Origin: Centrapalus pauciflorus
Lineage: Eukaryota; Streptophyta; Magnoliopsida; Asterales; Asteraceae
Length of the DNA stretch: 64,000 nucleotides
Direction: 5' to 3'
NCBI GenBank assembly: GCA_020465985.1
Contig: JAANYP010002059.1
Location: 107,411 to 171,410 of the forward strand
Part shown: positions 38,622 through 53,300 of the stretch, piece by piece
Position numbering within the stretch: position 1 is the first letter of the stretch
How the letters are laid out: each line of letters begins with the position of its first letter
Position numbers and translations under genes: made by a program
Notes under the pieces: model-generated
Seen by the model: the letters and a program-made list of their open reading frames with translations, nothing else
What the model was told of the DNA's origin: nothing
The model's database searches: none

Positions 38622-40433
38622 ATTATCAGTCACCTTAGTGTCATTTTCTTTTACAGTTTCAGACACTGGTTCCGGTAATTCCTCTGAGTCAACTGATTTC
38701 TCAGTTTTCTCCTGAGGTTGAGGTACATAATTGTCATTGAAAGGTGGAGGACTCTCATGATATCCTAGACCTACAGGCTTCTTAGACTGATGCTGTGCAT
38801 CTAAGATTTTCCCTAGGTTAAGAGATGAGTTCCTAAACTTTTCAAGTTTACTATTTACCTCAGCTACCTTTACCTTAGATTCAGCTAGCTCTATGTCTTT
38901 GGTTTTAAGCTCCTTGGTTAATGCCTCAACATGTTCATACATGAGTTCTAACCTAACACATTGTTCGCTCAGTTTGTCCTTTAGAACTATAACATCATGT
39001 GCATCAGCCTTAAGCTTATCCCTAAGATCTTGCTTTATATCTACTAAGCTAGCATTATCTGTTTTTAACAATTCATTTTGAGCAGATATGGTTTGATGTG
39101 ATTCTACTACTAAATTTAGCCTATCATTAGATGTAGCACATAAAACACACAACTCATGGAAAAGAGAAAAGTTCAGACTTACCATGGTATGATCTGATTC
39201 CACGTTGGCCATCTGAGCGGCAAACTCCAGAATTGTTTGATCAGCTGACTTCTCTACCCACATCGGACTGCTTTCATTCTGACTGCTATCCCCTGTGATT
39301 TCCTCTGCCCCTTCACTTCCAGTTTCAGTCACTTCAGCCATAAAGGCTCTAGCGTTCGATTCTGGATGTGTACTCCAGTCATAAGTTCCATCAAGTTGTC
39401 TGTCTGATGTGACATTGGATAACAGATCAGCTATATTCGCTTGACTGGTTGAAGTACTTGGTAGATATCACCCTTGCGATTGATTCTGATATTGTCCCTG
39501 TTGATTCTGATACTGTCCCTGGTAATTCTCTACCTTCGGTCTCTGACACTCTCTAGCGAAGTGTCCTAACCCTTGACAGTTGTAACATTTAACCTTGGAC
39601 TTATCGAATCCAATCTTATTGTTACTCACATTCAGATTTCTAACCGTCCTCTTGATGAACCTCTTAACTCTCTGAGTTACCATGGCCAGTTGCCATTGCA
39701 GATCCATCTCTTCAAGATCATCAGGGTCTACCTAATCGTAATCCTCATCCCAAAGTGCAGGATCGTTGATTTTGCCCTGAACGCAATTGTCGTAAGCGGC
39801 CACGAATGAAGCCAACAGATTCAGATGGTCTTCAGCCGATTTTGCACTCATAGGCATCTTTGAATATCCTTGAGATGTAGATGCCGGTGTAGCCTGATGC
39901 TGCTTTTCTTCTGGTCTAGCAAACCCTAAGAAAGCCCTACTCTGTGAGTCTTCTGTCTCAGCCGGTGACGACGTTTCTCCCGAGAAGAATGCTGCAGCGG
40001 TCTTCAATTCAGCTGCTACTGAAGGTTTTGATTTCCCGAAGTACATTGCAGGATCTTGAACTTGGTCATAATCCGTTTCTTTCTTCAGCAACTCAAAATG
40101 ATATGCCCTCAGCGTTCCTACAACATTCTCTAGAGTCAGAGTATAGTATTTGTCTTCATCATGCTTTATTAAGGCCACATACATCTCCCATTTGGCCGGT
40201 AAAGCATCTAGAAGCTTGTTATTATTCTCAGTTTCACTATACTCCACGTCATGGCTGTCTAATTCAGTTAGCAGATGATAGAATCGTGTTATCGTCTTAT
40301 CCAGCTTTTCATTCTTCAATGCTTTGAAGATAGCAAACTGCTGCTTGAGCATTTCCATTCGATTCTTTCTAACCCTCGGGTTACCCTCACACCGTTTCTC
40401 CAACGCATCCCACAGCTCTTTTGCTGTCTTCTG
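38622..40433. repeat. Tandem duplication in gag, copy nearer the gag 5' end
   Basis: The second 1812-bp unit. 1812 is divisible by three, so the gag frame runs through the junction at about 38625 without a shift. Confidence 0.95.
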
Positions 40434-40751
40434 ATTACGGAAGGTGTGTAGTATTTCCTGAGGTAATGTCATCCGAATGATAGCGTATGCACGGTTCTCT
40501 GCTTCATACAGCTTTTTATGGTCATCCTTCATCTTAGAATAAGGAACAACCTTTTGTCGTCCTTCGACCTCAGCTGTAGGTGGAATGTATCCCTCGTCGA
40601 TACAAATCCACACGCGCATATCATTAAATCGCGCGAAGTCGGCAAACCGATCCTTCCACCAGTAATAATCTTCAAGTTTCATCAACTTTGGCAGAGAATT
40701 TGCTTTTCCAACCTCGTGATCCATCTCCATAAACCTCTGTAGACTTGTCAT

Positions 40752-41383
40752 TGTTTCAATTTTTTTTATTTAAACTTAATTAATTTAATTCGAAAGTAAT
40801 TTAAAATAATCCTTTCGAATTTGGATAAATTCGAACCTAATTAATTTTAAACTGTTTTTGAACTAAATTCGAAATTAAGTTTGAAATCAAACTATATTCG
40901 AAATTAATGGCAAAGTCGAATGTCACTTAAACTCGAAACTCCACTTAAATTCGAATGTCCAACTAAATTCGAAAACCCAACTAAATTCGAATGTCCTAAT
41001 TCGACTTTAGTGTAAAGTCGAATACCCAAAGCAAATTCGAAATGGCCAATTTCAAAGCAAACTTTTAAGGAAACTCGAAAGGAGCGTATTTTGGTCAAAC
41101 TCGAAAGTCAGCAAACCCTAATTTCTCCTTAACAAAGTCGAGCGCCGCAAATTCGAAAAAACGGCTAATACTTCGAGTTTTTCAAACTTTTCAGATTAAA
41201 TCAATATTTTTACAAGTAAAAATATTGATTTTGATAAAAAAACGTGAACTACAACAAAGTATTTCCCGGAATCTAATTTGATAAGCTCGAAAACCTCAAA
41301 AATACGTGATATTCACCGTCCAAAAACGTCAAGAAACCTAGGATGTATCTTATGAACACGAAGAACACGAAGAACACCCCGTA
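40752..41383 (-). repeat. Leader of element F with dense TTCGAA/CTCGAA words
   Basis: Non-coding region between primer site and gag. From about 40785 to 41165 roughly nineteen copies of AAATTCGAA, AACTCGAA or AAGTCGAA occur, spaced irregularly. A minus-strand frame at 41098-40904 is only a read-through of these words. The region may hold the packaging signal, but nothing in the sequence proves that. Confidence 0.7.
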
Positions 41384-41396
41384 GGCTCTGATACCA
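41384..41396 (-). other. Primer-binding site of element F
   Basis: The minus strand reads TGGTATCAGAGCC two bases after the end of the 5' LTR, complementary to initiator tRNA-Met. Confidence 0.95.
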
Positions 41397-41398
41397 CT

Positions 41399-42022
41399 TG
41401 TAAGGTCTTCACACTACAGATCTATCTAGACGCGACACACACCAACGAGTGCGGAATCCTCGTTAGCGGCTTGACGGTAAGATCACACGCACGGAACACG
41501 GAGACTACCATGGCGTTGTACGAACGACTACGAACGAACCTACGCGATGATTCTCTCCGAAAACACACACAGATTGCTGATAAACTCGAGATCGCCTTCT
41601 GCTAATCACTCACGAAATTCTGCAAAAGTCTGCTAATCATTTGAGTTAATCCCTAATTATAGAGACCCATTCGAGTTTGTCATGGGACAAACTCGAACCA
41701 GGCCCAAGGCCCATTCGAATTTGTCCACATGACAAATTCGAATTTACCTTCTATGCTAAATTCGAATTTACCCTAAATTCGAATTTTACATGTCAAACTT
41801 CTATTTGAATATATGTTTTAACTTATGTTTGAATTAATCTTTGGACTTTATGTTTGAACTTCTTGTAATACATTACATCAAGTTCAAATATACAATCAAT
41901 GAATATCAAACACACAAAATCACATATATCAAACACTAGTTAATATTCAATACTACGAAATTTGACTTACACAAAATGTCAACTATACTTAGACTGCTAT
42001 CGTCACACAAGGTGTACCAACA
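41399..42022 (-). repeat. 5' LTR of element F
   Basis: A 624-bp LTR, on the + strand TGTAAGGTC...GGTGTACCAACA. It also carries several TTCGAA words (about 41668-41790). Confidence 0.94.
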
Positions 42023-42025
42023 CCC

Positions 42026-42372
42026 TCATTTGAGTTAATCCCTAATTATAGAGACCCATTCGAGTTTGTCATGGGACAAACTCGAACCAGGCCCAAGGCC
42101 CATTCGAATTTGTCCACATGACAAATTCGAATTTACCTTCTATGCTAAATTCGAATTTACCCTAAATTCGAATTTTACATGTCAAACTTCTATTTGAATA
42201 TATGTTTTAACTTATGTTTGAATTAATCTTTGGACTTTATGTTTGAACTTCTTGTAATACATTACATCAAGTTCAAATATACAATCAATGAATATCAAAC
42301 ACACAAAATCACATATATCAAACACTAGTTAATATTCAATACTACGAAATTTGACTTACACAAAATGTCAAC
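42026..42372 (-). repeat. Partial second copy of the F LTR
   Basis: 347 bp identical in length, and as far as I can read in sequence, to 41637-41983 inside the adjacent 5' LTR. It lacks both LTR termini. It is separated from the LTR end only by CCC and ends directly at the remains of element G. Confidence 0.92.
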
Positions 42373-44376
42373 ACATGACAATGAGCAGAATTTAAAGAAA
42401 GTAAATCAGTACGAGAGTATTTAGCACAACATTTATCAGTAAATTTATTACAGACAGAATTATCAATGAGACTAATCCTATCAGTAACAAAATTTTCTTT
42501 AATTCTCCACTCTTGTCTTAATCTCTTGTTTTTCGTAGCTTGTTGCTTCTTTCTCCAATCTTTCTTCCTTGAACTTTCCGCAATACAATCTGACATAATA
42601 GAATCACGAGAAATAGTCATTTTAGAATTATGTTTATTCTGTAAAATTCTCTTACCTTGGGAAGTATGTGCCTTCTTTGCAATAGAATCCTTTGATGAGG
42701 AGGATTCACCTTTTTCAAATTTTGGAGTCACAAAAGTAACTTTTGTTTTCTCCTTGTTCTTTTGTAAAACATGTGAATTTTCTTATGTAACCTTAGATTT
42801 TGTAGATATTCTTTTCAGAATACTTACAAGTTTTTTTTTGGTTTTTCACCTTGTTTGTCATGTAAAGGTTTAACACATTCATCTATTTTGACAAACATCT
42901 CCTCCAATGAGTTGAAGTCAGAGCTCATGTACAAATCAAATTTTTGTTCAAAAATTAATAGAATCAGGTTTAATTAAATGTTTCTAATCTGGTTGAGATT
43001 TGTTTTCAGTCTGATTTTGCAATTTTAATTTCAAAGTTTTTATTTCATCCTGAAGTTGTTCAATTTCAATCTCAAAATTTTTAATTCTCAATTCAAGATC
43101 AGAATTCATATTTTCAAGAACTGAATTTGGTATATATGGCTTTTGAGAGTAAGAAGTATTTTCAGATAAATCCTTTTCAGAATAAGTCTGAATATACTCC
43201 TCTGAAATGCAAGAATGTTTATAAGTATCATTTAATCTGCTATAATCTACAGTATTCTGCATTTTATTAGTTCTCAACCTTTTTAATTCTTCACCTGATT
43301 CTACTTCATCCGAAACTTTCATAAAAACCATTTGTAATCCTAAATTCATATATCTGACATCATATATAGTTGTTGAACTTGAAATTGCTTTTGTCAGATA
43401 TTTAGGATTTGTCCAACCTAAACCTGATTTTGAATCATATAATTCAATATCTTTAGGTTGATTCAAATATATAGTTTGATTTGTTTGATCTTGTTTAATA
43501 AAATCATCTTCCAAAAATTTAATTTTCTCATAAAGCTTTGTTCTTTCATCAAATATAGAATGATATTTCATAGAATAACTTGATGATTCTAATTCAGCTA
43601 AATTCAGTTTTTGTTTTAGGTCAGATATATTGTTGTTCAGTTTCTGAATTTCACTTTGAAGTTCATTGGATTTATCTTGTAAATCTGATACAGCTCTTAC
43701 TGCTAATGTCTTATCCTTGGAAAACTCTAGCACTAAAGCATGTTCTTGACTCAATTTGTTTTCCAATGAATTACATTTTTCTTTTCGGCTTTTAAGGATT
43801 TTTCAAATCTTTTTTACATATAAGCCATTTGAGTCAGTTTCTGTTCAAGCATACAGGAGTTATCATCATCAGAATCTGAATTAGATTGTAACTCTAGTGT
43901 CTCTGAACTTTCTGAGGCATCCTGTATCTGATTCATCATCTTCCTTTTTCCTTACTGCATCCCGCATCTCCTGTTGCCAACAGTGTCATCTCTTCTGTCA
44001 GTTCATTATCATCTTCAGACTCCTTTTGCTCTTCAGTTTCCTCATCTGTCAGACCTACCCAAACCTTATCTTCAGCAATCATAGCAGTCTCACTAAGTTC
44101 AGAATCATTGAATACTTCAGATTTCAGACAGATATGTGCATCTTCATCTAGAATATCTTCATCTTTGGATAGTTGGAGCCAATGGTCATCTTCAGTCATC
44201 AAAGCCTTACCGGCTTTTTTTTCCTTTGCCAGCATTGCCTTGGGAGTGTAATATTATGAATTCTTAACTACAGGCAATCCGCATTCTCTGGCAAAATGGC
44301 ATGGTTTGCCACAGTTATAGCATTTTTGCAATGTATCCTTCTTGGCAGGCTTATCAGTTTTCTCATATTTCTCAGC
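42373..44376 (-). pseudogene. Element G gag, C-terminal half, broken
   Basis: Minus-strand coding remnants of a second copia element. A CCHC knuckle CYNCGKPCHFAREC lies at about 44340-44270. An acidic block at 44235-43936 is followed by a long coiled coil at 43766-42984 (ELQSEIQKLNNNISDLKQKL and IEQLQDEIKTLKLKLQNQTE). A basic, serine-rich tail runs to about 42373. Frames change several times. No protease, integrase, RT or RNase H follows, because the element is cut at 42372 by the F LTR fragment. The domain order is like that of F gag, but the sequence is clearly different. Confidence 0.82.
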
Positions 44377-44381
44377 CTTCT
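44377..44381. repeat. Left target-site duplication of solo LTR E (CTTCT)
   Basis: CTTCT precedes TGTGAGACCC here and follows the terminal TTGTTACA at 46825-46829. Confidence 0.9.
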
Positions 44382-46824
<2,443 letters not shown>

Positions 46825-46829
46825 CTTCT

Positions 46830-47813
46830 TGCCCTGCTCTCTCCCGATTTATCATATCTGTCTTTCTTCTCATACTTTTGTGAGCCTGTCTTATACCTCA
46901 TCTTATTGTTGGTCGGTTTGCGGTAGAACTTCTTCTGAAATGCCTTCATCAGCAAGGCCATCTGTTTCTTCATCTCTTCAATCTCAGAATCAGTTGAGGA
47001 ATCAGTTGAATCTGAATCTGATGAACTACTGCTCAACACAACCAATTTTTCATTCTTTAGCTTGTATTTATACTTCTTGTCAGCCAAAAGAGCTACAGGA
47101 TCAACGGTTGTCTTTTCAGCCTGTTTCTTTCCTGACATTTTCCTTAACACAACTTCTTGGTAGTTGTTAAGGTTTTCAAAAACCATATGAAAGTCCATGT
47201 CGTCAATCTCTTTTGTTTGCTGAATTATCATTGAATACTTATCCCACTCCGGACTCAGCACGTTCAGGAAACTGACATTTATATCCAAATTTGATTTTGT
47301 CACCCCATTCCTCTTCATCTCACTAACCAAATTGACGAACCTCATATAAGTACTTTCCATCAATTCTCCTTCTCTCGCTCTGAAGTTTTTAATTGTCATC
47401 AAACTATTTCGTGCTCTGTTTGTTGCTGCTCTGTCTGAACCTCGCATCAATTTACATACTTCATCCTAGATGGATTTGGTGTTTTGTATTGGTTAGACAT
47501 GTATATTTATCATTGGGTATTGATATCAGCAAGAGCTTTTTGGCAGTCTTGTCTCCCAGTTTTCTTCGTTTTTGTGCTTTAGTAAGGTTTGTGACCTCTA
47601 CTGTTCTTTCTGGGATAGGAGGGTTGCCGGTTGGTACAGCGGGTATGGTTTCAAGGAAAACAGCTGGTCCCTCATTTAGAGATTTCATCATTTCTTCAGA
47701 CAGGTCATGGAAACTGATGAATTCTAGGAATCTTTCCCTCCATTGAACGTATTCACCTCTGTATAGATTGGAGGTTTGGTTTCCGACCCCATGGCTAGTA
47801 CATTATTTGACAT
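46830..47813 (-). pseudogene. Element G gag, N-terminal half, broken
   Basis: Starts at the ATG at 47813 (MSNNVLAMGSETKPPIYTEV), then shifts frame to ERFLEFISFHDLSEEMMKSL (about 47745-47690). From 47450 the capsid part reads TIKNFRAREGELMESTYMRF, WDKYSMIIQQTKEIDDMDFH and then a serine/aspartate-rich linker and a lysine-rich region. The solo LTR interrupts it just before the zinc knuckle. A frameshift lies near the insertion site. The sequence is a copia-type gag. Confidence 0.88.
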
Positions 47814-49007
47814 TTTGACTGATTAAAATGAATCTTCCAAGATCTTTTAGATGGATATTGATTGAAATTGAAAAATTGATCAAACTTGTTGATAAGTTGA
47901 TCAAACTCGAATGAAAATGGAGTGAAACTCGATATGAATGGGATCAAACTCAAACAAAGAGTGGTAAAACTCGATCAATGAATTGAATCAACTCGAATTG
48001 AAGAGAATGAAACTCGAATACTGAAAGAATCAATCAACTAATTAGTAATGAAACTCGAATGATGAGTTGATGAAACTCGAATGACACTTCAATAAAAGTC
48101 GAATGAAGAGTTAACTGTCTCGAATTAAATGTCAATAAACTCGAGTGAACTTGACTTATGATTGATTAAACTCGAATTAATTGAGTTTAAAACTCGAATT
48201 AAATTGAATTTCACTTGATTGTTGTTTAATCAAACTCGAATGATGCTTCAATCAAGTTCGAATGAGTTTTGAAAATCAACTTATGGTTAAACAAACTCGA
48301 ATTAATGTTCAACCCAACTTGATATGAACCAATTTCAACTCGAATGATTGTGATTATCAACTCGATTAAAACTTCCTTCCAACTCGAATGGAGTTATGCC
48401 CAACACGATTGAAACAAAGTTCAACTTGATTGAAACAAAGTTCAACTCGATGGAAACCAAGTTCAACTCGATTGATGCCAAGTTCAACTCGATTGAAACT
48501 GCTTAAAACCGATTAAACTAACTTTCCAACTCGATTGGAACTTCTTTTTAACTCGATTAAAGAATCATTCAACTCGATTAACACATGAATTTCAGCTAAA
48601 TTCGAGTTTATGATTTTTGAAAAAATTAAAGTCTAGATTTCAATATTTTCACTAAAATTGCATAAAATGATCCCAAATTGAAACCGAAGATGTGTTTTTC
48701 ACTAACAAACACTTTTTATGAAAGCACTTTGGTTATTTTCAGATAAAACACCCTGTTTTTCTCAAGAACAGTCAAGAACAACCGTTTTTCAAAAAATCTG
48801 AAAAAATCAACGAATCTTTTTATGTGTTTTGAATTACAGAACGAATTAAATTCAATCTGTTTGTTTTTCAAACCTTGATCTTCAATCCAATTTATACAAT
48901 CAATCTCATACAGAATCAAAAACCCTAAGGGTTTTCAAATTTTCAAAATGTTCGATGAAACAGTGAAAAACAAATTTCCAAAAACAATCAATTTAATGCA
49001 TTTCTGT
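47814..49007 (-). repeat. Leader of element G with a swarm of ACTCGAA/ACTCGAT words
   Basis: Non-coding sequence between primer site and gag. From about 47870 to 48610 the word AACTCGA(A/T), often followed by TGA or TTGAAAC, recurs more than thirty times at spacings of roughly 15-35 bp. The remainder (48610-49007) is AT-rich without features. Confidence 0.8.
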
Positions 49008-49019
49008 GCTCTGATACCA
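49008..49019 (-). other. Primer-binding site of element G
   Basis: The minus strand reads TGGTATCAGAGC, two bases after the LTR that starts TGTGAATTC on the + strand at 49022. Confidence 0.9.
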
Positions 49020-49021
49020 AT

Positions 49022-49507
49022 TGTGAATTCAGATTAATCAACCACAATAATCAATACAAACAATTATGAATACCAGAAACACTAACCGAATGATTAATTG
49101 CACCAAAAAGGTAATTACAGAGAGATGAATGAATACGAACAACTGTAGCCCTAATCTTCTATGAAATTTCGTGCAATTACAAAAGTCAGATTCCGTCCCA
49201 TTTACAAAGAGAATATTTCTATTTATACAAAAATAACTATCTATGAGATAATTACAAAACAGACCCTAGACTTATTATATTCATCAATTAAAATTGATTC
49301 TAACAATTAATGACAAAAATTAAATAATGTGGCTATAAACGGTAAAACTACAAAAAGTTGTTATTTTTGACATATAACCCTTTATTAAACTAACATTAAA
49401 ACTTTAAACAGAAACTAAAAACTTATGAAAACGATCAAACTGAAAATACATTATATAATTGAGGGACCAAAATTGTTATTGAGAAATTAAAGCGTCCCTT
49501 CCGGACA
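49022..49507 (-). repeat. 5' LTR of element G, right boundary uncertain
   Basis: The left edge is fixed by the adjacent primer site. No second LTR copy exists in the window, so the right edge is a guess at a CA dinucleotide near 49507. Confidence 0.5.
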
Positions 49508-50351
49508 TGTCGATTGAGGGTGGTAGTATATAGGCGGTAGGCCCTTTTACACGCAAAATCGTCATTTTGAAAAAGTTAAAAGAAAGAAAGATCATTTTTG
49601 CATGTAAATTGTGTTTTGACGGATCATTTATGTAATTTTTAAAAACCAAGAACCATATCTATAATTTTGACCAACCCACAAGGACCATTTTTGTAATTTA
49701 CTCTGATAATAAAAATAAAAATTTTGTTTAAATTACACGAAGGTGAATGCTTGAAGAAATTGCAATTCAATGGAGCTTAAATTTCAACATTTCATCAAAC
49801 ACATTTTTACTTGGCCCTAAATATATGTATCCAGACCCATCAAACATACTAATATTTACATATTAGTGTGGGTAAAACTTTAGATCATCAAAATAATGAA
49901 TTTGAAATTTTAAATGACATCCAACTGTATGCTTGAAAAAAGTTGTTATTTCCAATATCATTATCAGATCTTAAACCATCATGCATACCAATAATTCTAA
50001 ATTCTTTAAATTTTGTTTTGCAAGTTAAACAGGGCATTAGAATCATAAAGGAGATGCTTAAAAACTGAATGATCAAGACAAGAGAGAAAAGTTTCCTTCG
50101 ACAATTCCTCCAATAGAAAGTAATGAAATAATTATACATTTACCAAATATAAACCAAGTGTTGATGGTTTTGGTAAAACCCCACATGTATAAGTATGATA
50201 TTGGCAATGTACACTCACAACATTGATCTCAAAACAGATGGTATTTTCCACCTTGAGCTGAGGGCTGTACAAAAATATCACAAGTAAAAACAATATTTCA
50301 TCACCTTATTGTTGGTCGGGTGCGATAAAAGAATCACATATACTTTTTGTC
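49508..50351. other. Intergenic region downstream of the WNK gene
   Basis: AT-rich sequence with no supportable coding region. The 3' untranslated part of the WNK transcript must begin at 50351 and run leftward. I did not find a convincing poly(A) signal to mark its end. The minus-strand frame at 50139-49888 has no recognisable features. Confidence 0.5.
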
Positions 50352-53300
50352 TCAAGCATCTATGGCATCAACGGGCAGGGAAGTTGCCCGATGCAGAGAT
50401 TGAGGAAGCAATTCTGCTGTGCAGAGACTCTTCGTCTTGCTAAAAGCCCCACAACTTCCATCAAAACATGTGTTTTCGCACGCCTCTATATTTTCATCAT
50501 CGTATAGAGAAAAAGATACGAAATGTGTTCCTGAAGCAAATGATTTTAGTAACTCGTCTTCGTCTTTTTCTCTCACTAGTGATGATAATGATTTGTGTTT
50601 CATATGTTCTTTGTCAACCGTATTTACGTTCAGAGTTGAATCGATTTTAGATTCCAGTCCTAGTTGTTTATCTTTAAGCTCCCTTAGCTCCATTTGATAC
50701 TTAGCTTTCAGCCACCTCAATTCTTGTCTAATCTCATTTTCGTAATCATCTGCAAGATCAGTATCAGTTTCAGTTTCCTCCAATACCCCTAACTTCATGG
50801 CTTCTCTTTCTACCGGTTCATCTTCAGTACATGACTGATATTCGCTGGTGCCTACTTCAGGTGCCTCATGTTGTGCCCATATATCCGAATACTGTAACCC
50901 GTCAGATTGGCTCGAGACAACTGGTGCACCTTCTGTAACACACTGCTCAGAACCGTCAAATTGATAAGTTATTTCTTCAAACCGACCATGAATCGCACCA
51001 CAATGGTGTCTCGAACAGTGAAGTAAGTTCTTTGCCGAACTACTTCTAGTGGATAAGTAGTTAATTCGGGAACCGTTTGACACACAACCTTCACAATAAC
51101 CGTTGTTTTCATAGTGAGCATTTTCGTCTGATAGGCCTAAACCCTTTTTCCAATATGGCACCAAGCAAGAAATTTCACCATCGATCATATCGGCTATCTT
51201 ATGGACATCTTGATTGGTGATATCCAACTCGTAAACCATTTCATTTGCAACACTAAATGCTGTGTCAGATTCGACGTCAAACGGGAAGTAAATATTTCGA
51301 ACACGGCCTGCAATGTTTTGGTCAGCAGTTAGAAATAAAGAGCAATAACAGCTTATAACAAAATATTACTTTGATCATTAAGGGTTTGTATCGTTAAATA
51401 GCAACCTAATTTTCATTTGTCTCATTTAGGTCATTGTACTTTTCCGTACCAATGACGTTGATATACTTTCAAAATCGTCCCAATTTGGTTATTATGGATT
51501 CTCTGTAACACTTTTACCATCACTTTAAACTGTTAGTGATACTTTTTAGCAACAAATATACACTTTTAGTGGTTGTTTGTTTACTTCTTATTGAAGTCAT
51601 TTAAAGGTAAATTGACCTCTTAATGGAATGTTAATGGAATCATTAAGAGGTAAACAAACAAGGTCTTAGTAACACTTTATATTTATGATAATTATCAAAC
51701 TTAGACGAGTTTTGAAAGTACAATGACTTAATCGATACCCATCAAAACGTATAATGACAAAAGAGACAAATGAAAAATTATAAGTCTGATCATTAAAGTA
51801 ACAGATGGTTTGTATACAACTTAGTAAAGGCATTTACCTTCCCTATCTGCAATTCGTAGTCTTAGGAAAATACCATCATCTTCTCCTCTCCTTCCCTTGA
51901 TAGAAATATCAACATCATGAAGATGGTCATCTTCGTGGTTTGTAAAGAGTTTCATTTCATTTTCTTCTGTTTCATAACCAAGATAGTTTGAGTAGTCATT
52001 GGATGGAGTACCATTTGTAAGACGATGACGATTCATGTGAGATATTCCATCAAACTCTCTCCAATAATCAATTGCGCTCAAATCGTAACCGTAATCGTCG
52101 GTTTGGAGAAAGGGGTCTTTAAGTAGCTCTTTTGCAGGAAGCCTAAGGGAAACCGTAACAAGACATTTCTCTACGAATTGTCGCACTTCGGGATCCTTAA
52201 CTTTGTATAAAGCATCCGGCTTTTTCCCCTATTTGAGATAGAAAGATAAAGTGAATCATCATATCTTCAATGTTGATTTAGAATTTTAGAAAGGCTTAAC
52301 TACATCTAATAGATACAATCTATCTTCAATGAACTTTTATCAGGGATGATTGCATAAAAAGGTAACGTACTTATAGGCTGAAGTTCTTATTCAGGTAATG
52401 AACTAAATTCTCCCCCATAAAAAGGTAACAAAATTTTACAATATAATAAAAAGAGTGTCAAACAGTCACTAAAAATAAGAAATTATCCATGTCGTCAGAA
52501 TTCTAAAGTATGTTGATCTTTTGATAATGGGAAAATTTGGTTCGTTAAATTAGGATTATTATTTAAAAAAGCCAACATGTTTTCATGTTTTTTGCGTTTT
52601 CGTCCCTTCATGTTATTTTTTTCCATAAAAGTACTTAAGTTAATTTTTTGTTTTTTGTTTAGTGAAATTTGGACAATAGAACCCGGTTTTTCAGTTTTTT
52701 AAAACCCGGTTCACTAATTATAACCGGGGTCTAATGTCCAGTTTTCACTAAACCAAAAAGAAGAAATTAACTTGAGGACTTAAAATAACATGAAGCGACG
52801 AAAACGCAAAAAACGTGAAAACATGCTGGTTTTTTCATAATAAACACTTAAATTAAATTGAAATCATATCTAAACACGTTACCCTTTTTGCAATTATCCC
52901 TTTTTATCATGGGGATCATATATGCAAAACAAAGATATAAGGGTCAATGTTATAAGTTTATAAACAATATGAGACCCAACTACAAATGAGGAAATAATTG
53001 ACCACAAGTCCAATTTCTATTTTCGTCAACCGCCTCCCTTGTTGGCACTCACCAATGGAAACAGATAAAAAATATGTTCATTTTGGTGCAATTAATCATT
53101 ATAAATGTTTCAAGTTAATGAGCTCATTCATACCGAAATAACTTTCTTGTAGATCTGAGCAGGATGGGTGCATTCACTGTATGGATATTCAAACGTGACC
53201 ATCTCCAAGATGCACATGCCAAATGCATAAATATCGACCAACTCATTGTATTCCTCAGCATAAACCTCAGGAGCCATGAACTCCGGTGTTCCTAAATGTG

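Larger units (their letters stand above)
36585..40751 (-). pseudogene. Element F gag, with internal duplication and in-frame stops
   Basis: A single frame from the ATG at 40751 (MTSLQRFMEMDHEVGKANSL). The capsid part has YYWWKDRFADFARFNDMRVW, KTAKELWDALEKRCEGNPRV and FYHLLTELDSHDVEY. A CCHC knuckle, CYNCQGLGHFAREC, follows (about 39595-39550). A long coiled coil (about 39180-38790) and an acidic/basic tail come next, then a second knuckle, CFRCHERGHVASSC, at about 36629-36585. An 1812-bp segment covering capsid C-terminus, first knuckle and coiled coil is present twice in tandem and in frame. Stops at 39732, 39468, 37920, 37656 and 36642 interrupt it. Each stop in one copy also occurs at the matching site in the other. 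Confidence 0.92.
26880..42022 (-). mobile_element. Ty1/copia element F, Sirevirus/Maximus-like, about 15.1 kb
   Basis: Minus-strand order: 5' LTR (42022-41399), primer site (41396-41384), leader rich in TTCGAA words, gag with a coiled coil and two zinc knuckles, integrase before RT (the copia order), RNase H, about 2.1 kb non-coding with three hairpins, a long extra ORF, polypurine tract (27480-27467), 3' LTR (27466-26880). A large extra ORF behind pol and a long coiled-coil gag are features of the Sirevirus/Maximus lineage. The assignment rests on this layout. The 3' LTR lacks about 34 bp at its outer edge, so no target duplication can be read. Confidence 0.88.

Noticed and set aside
36810..40433. 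Possible CRISPR-like or satellite array
   Set aside because: Only two long units with no spacers; it is a simple tandem duplication.
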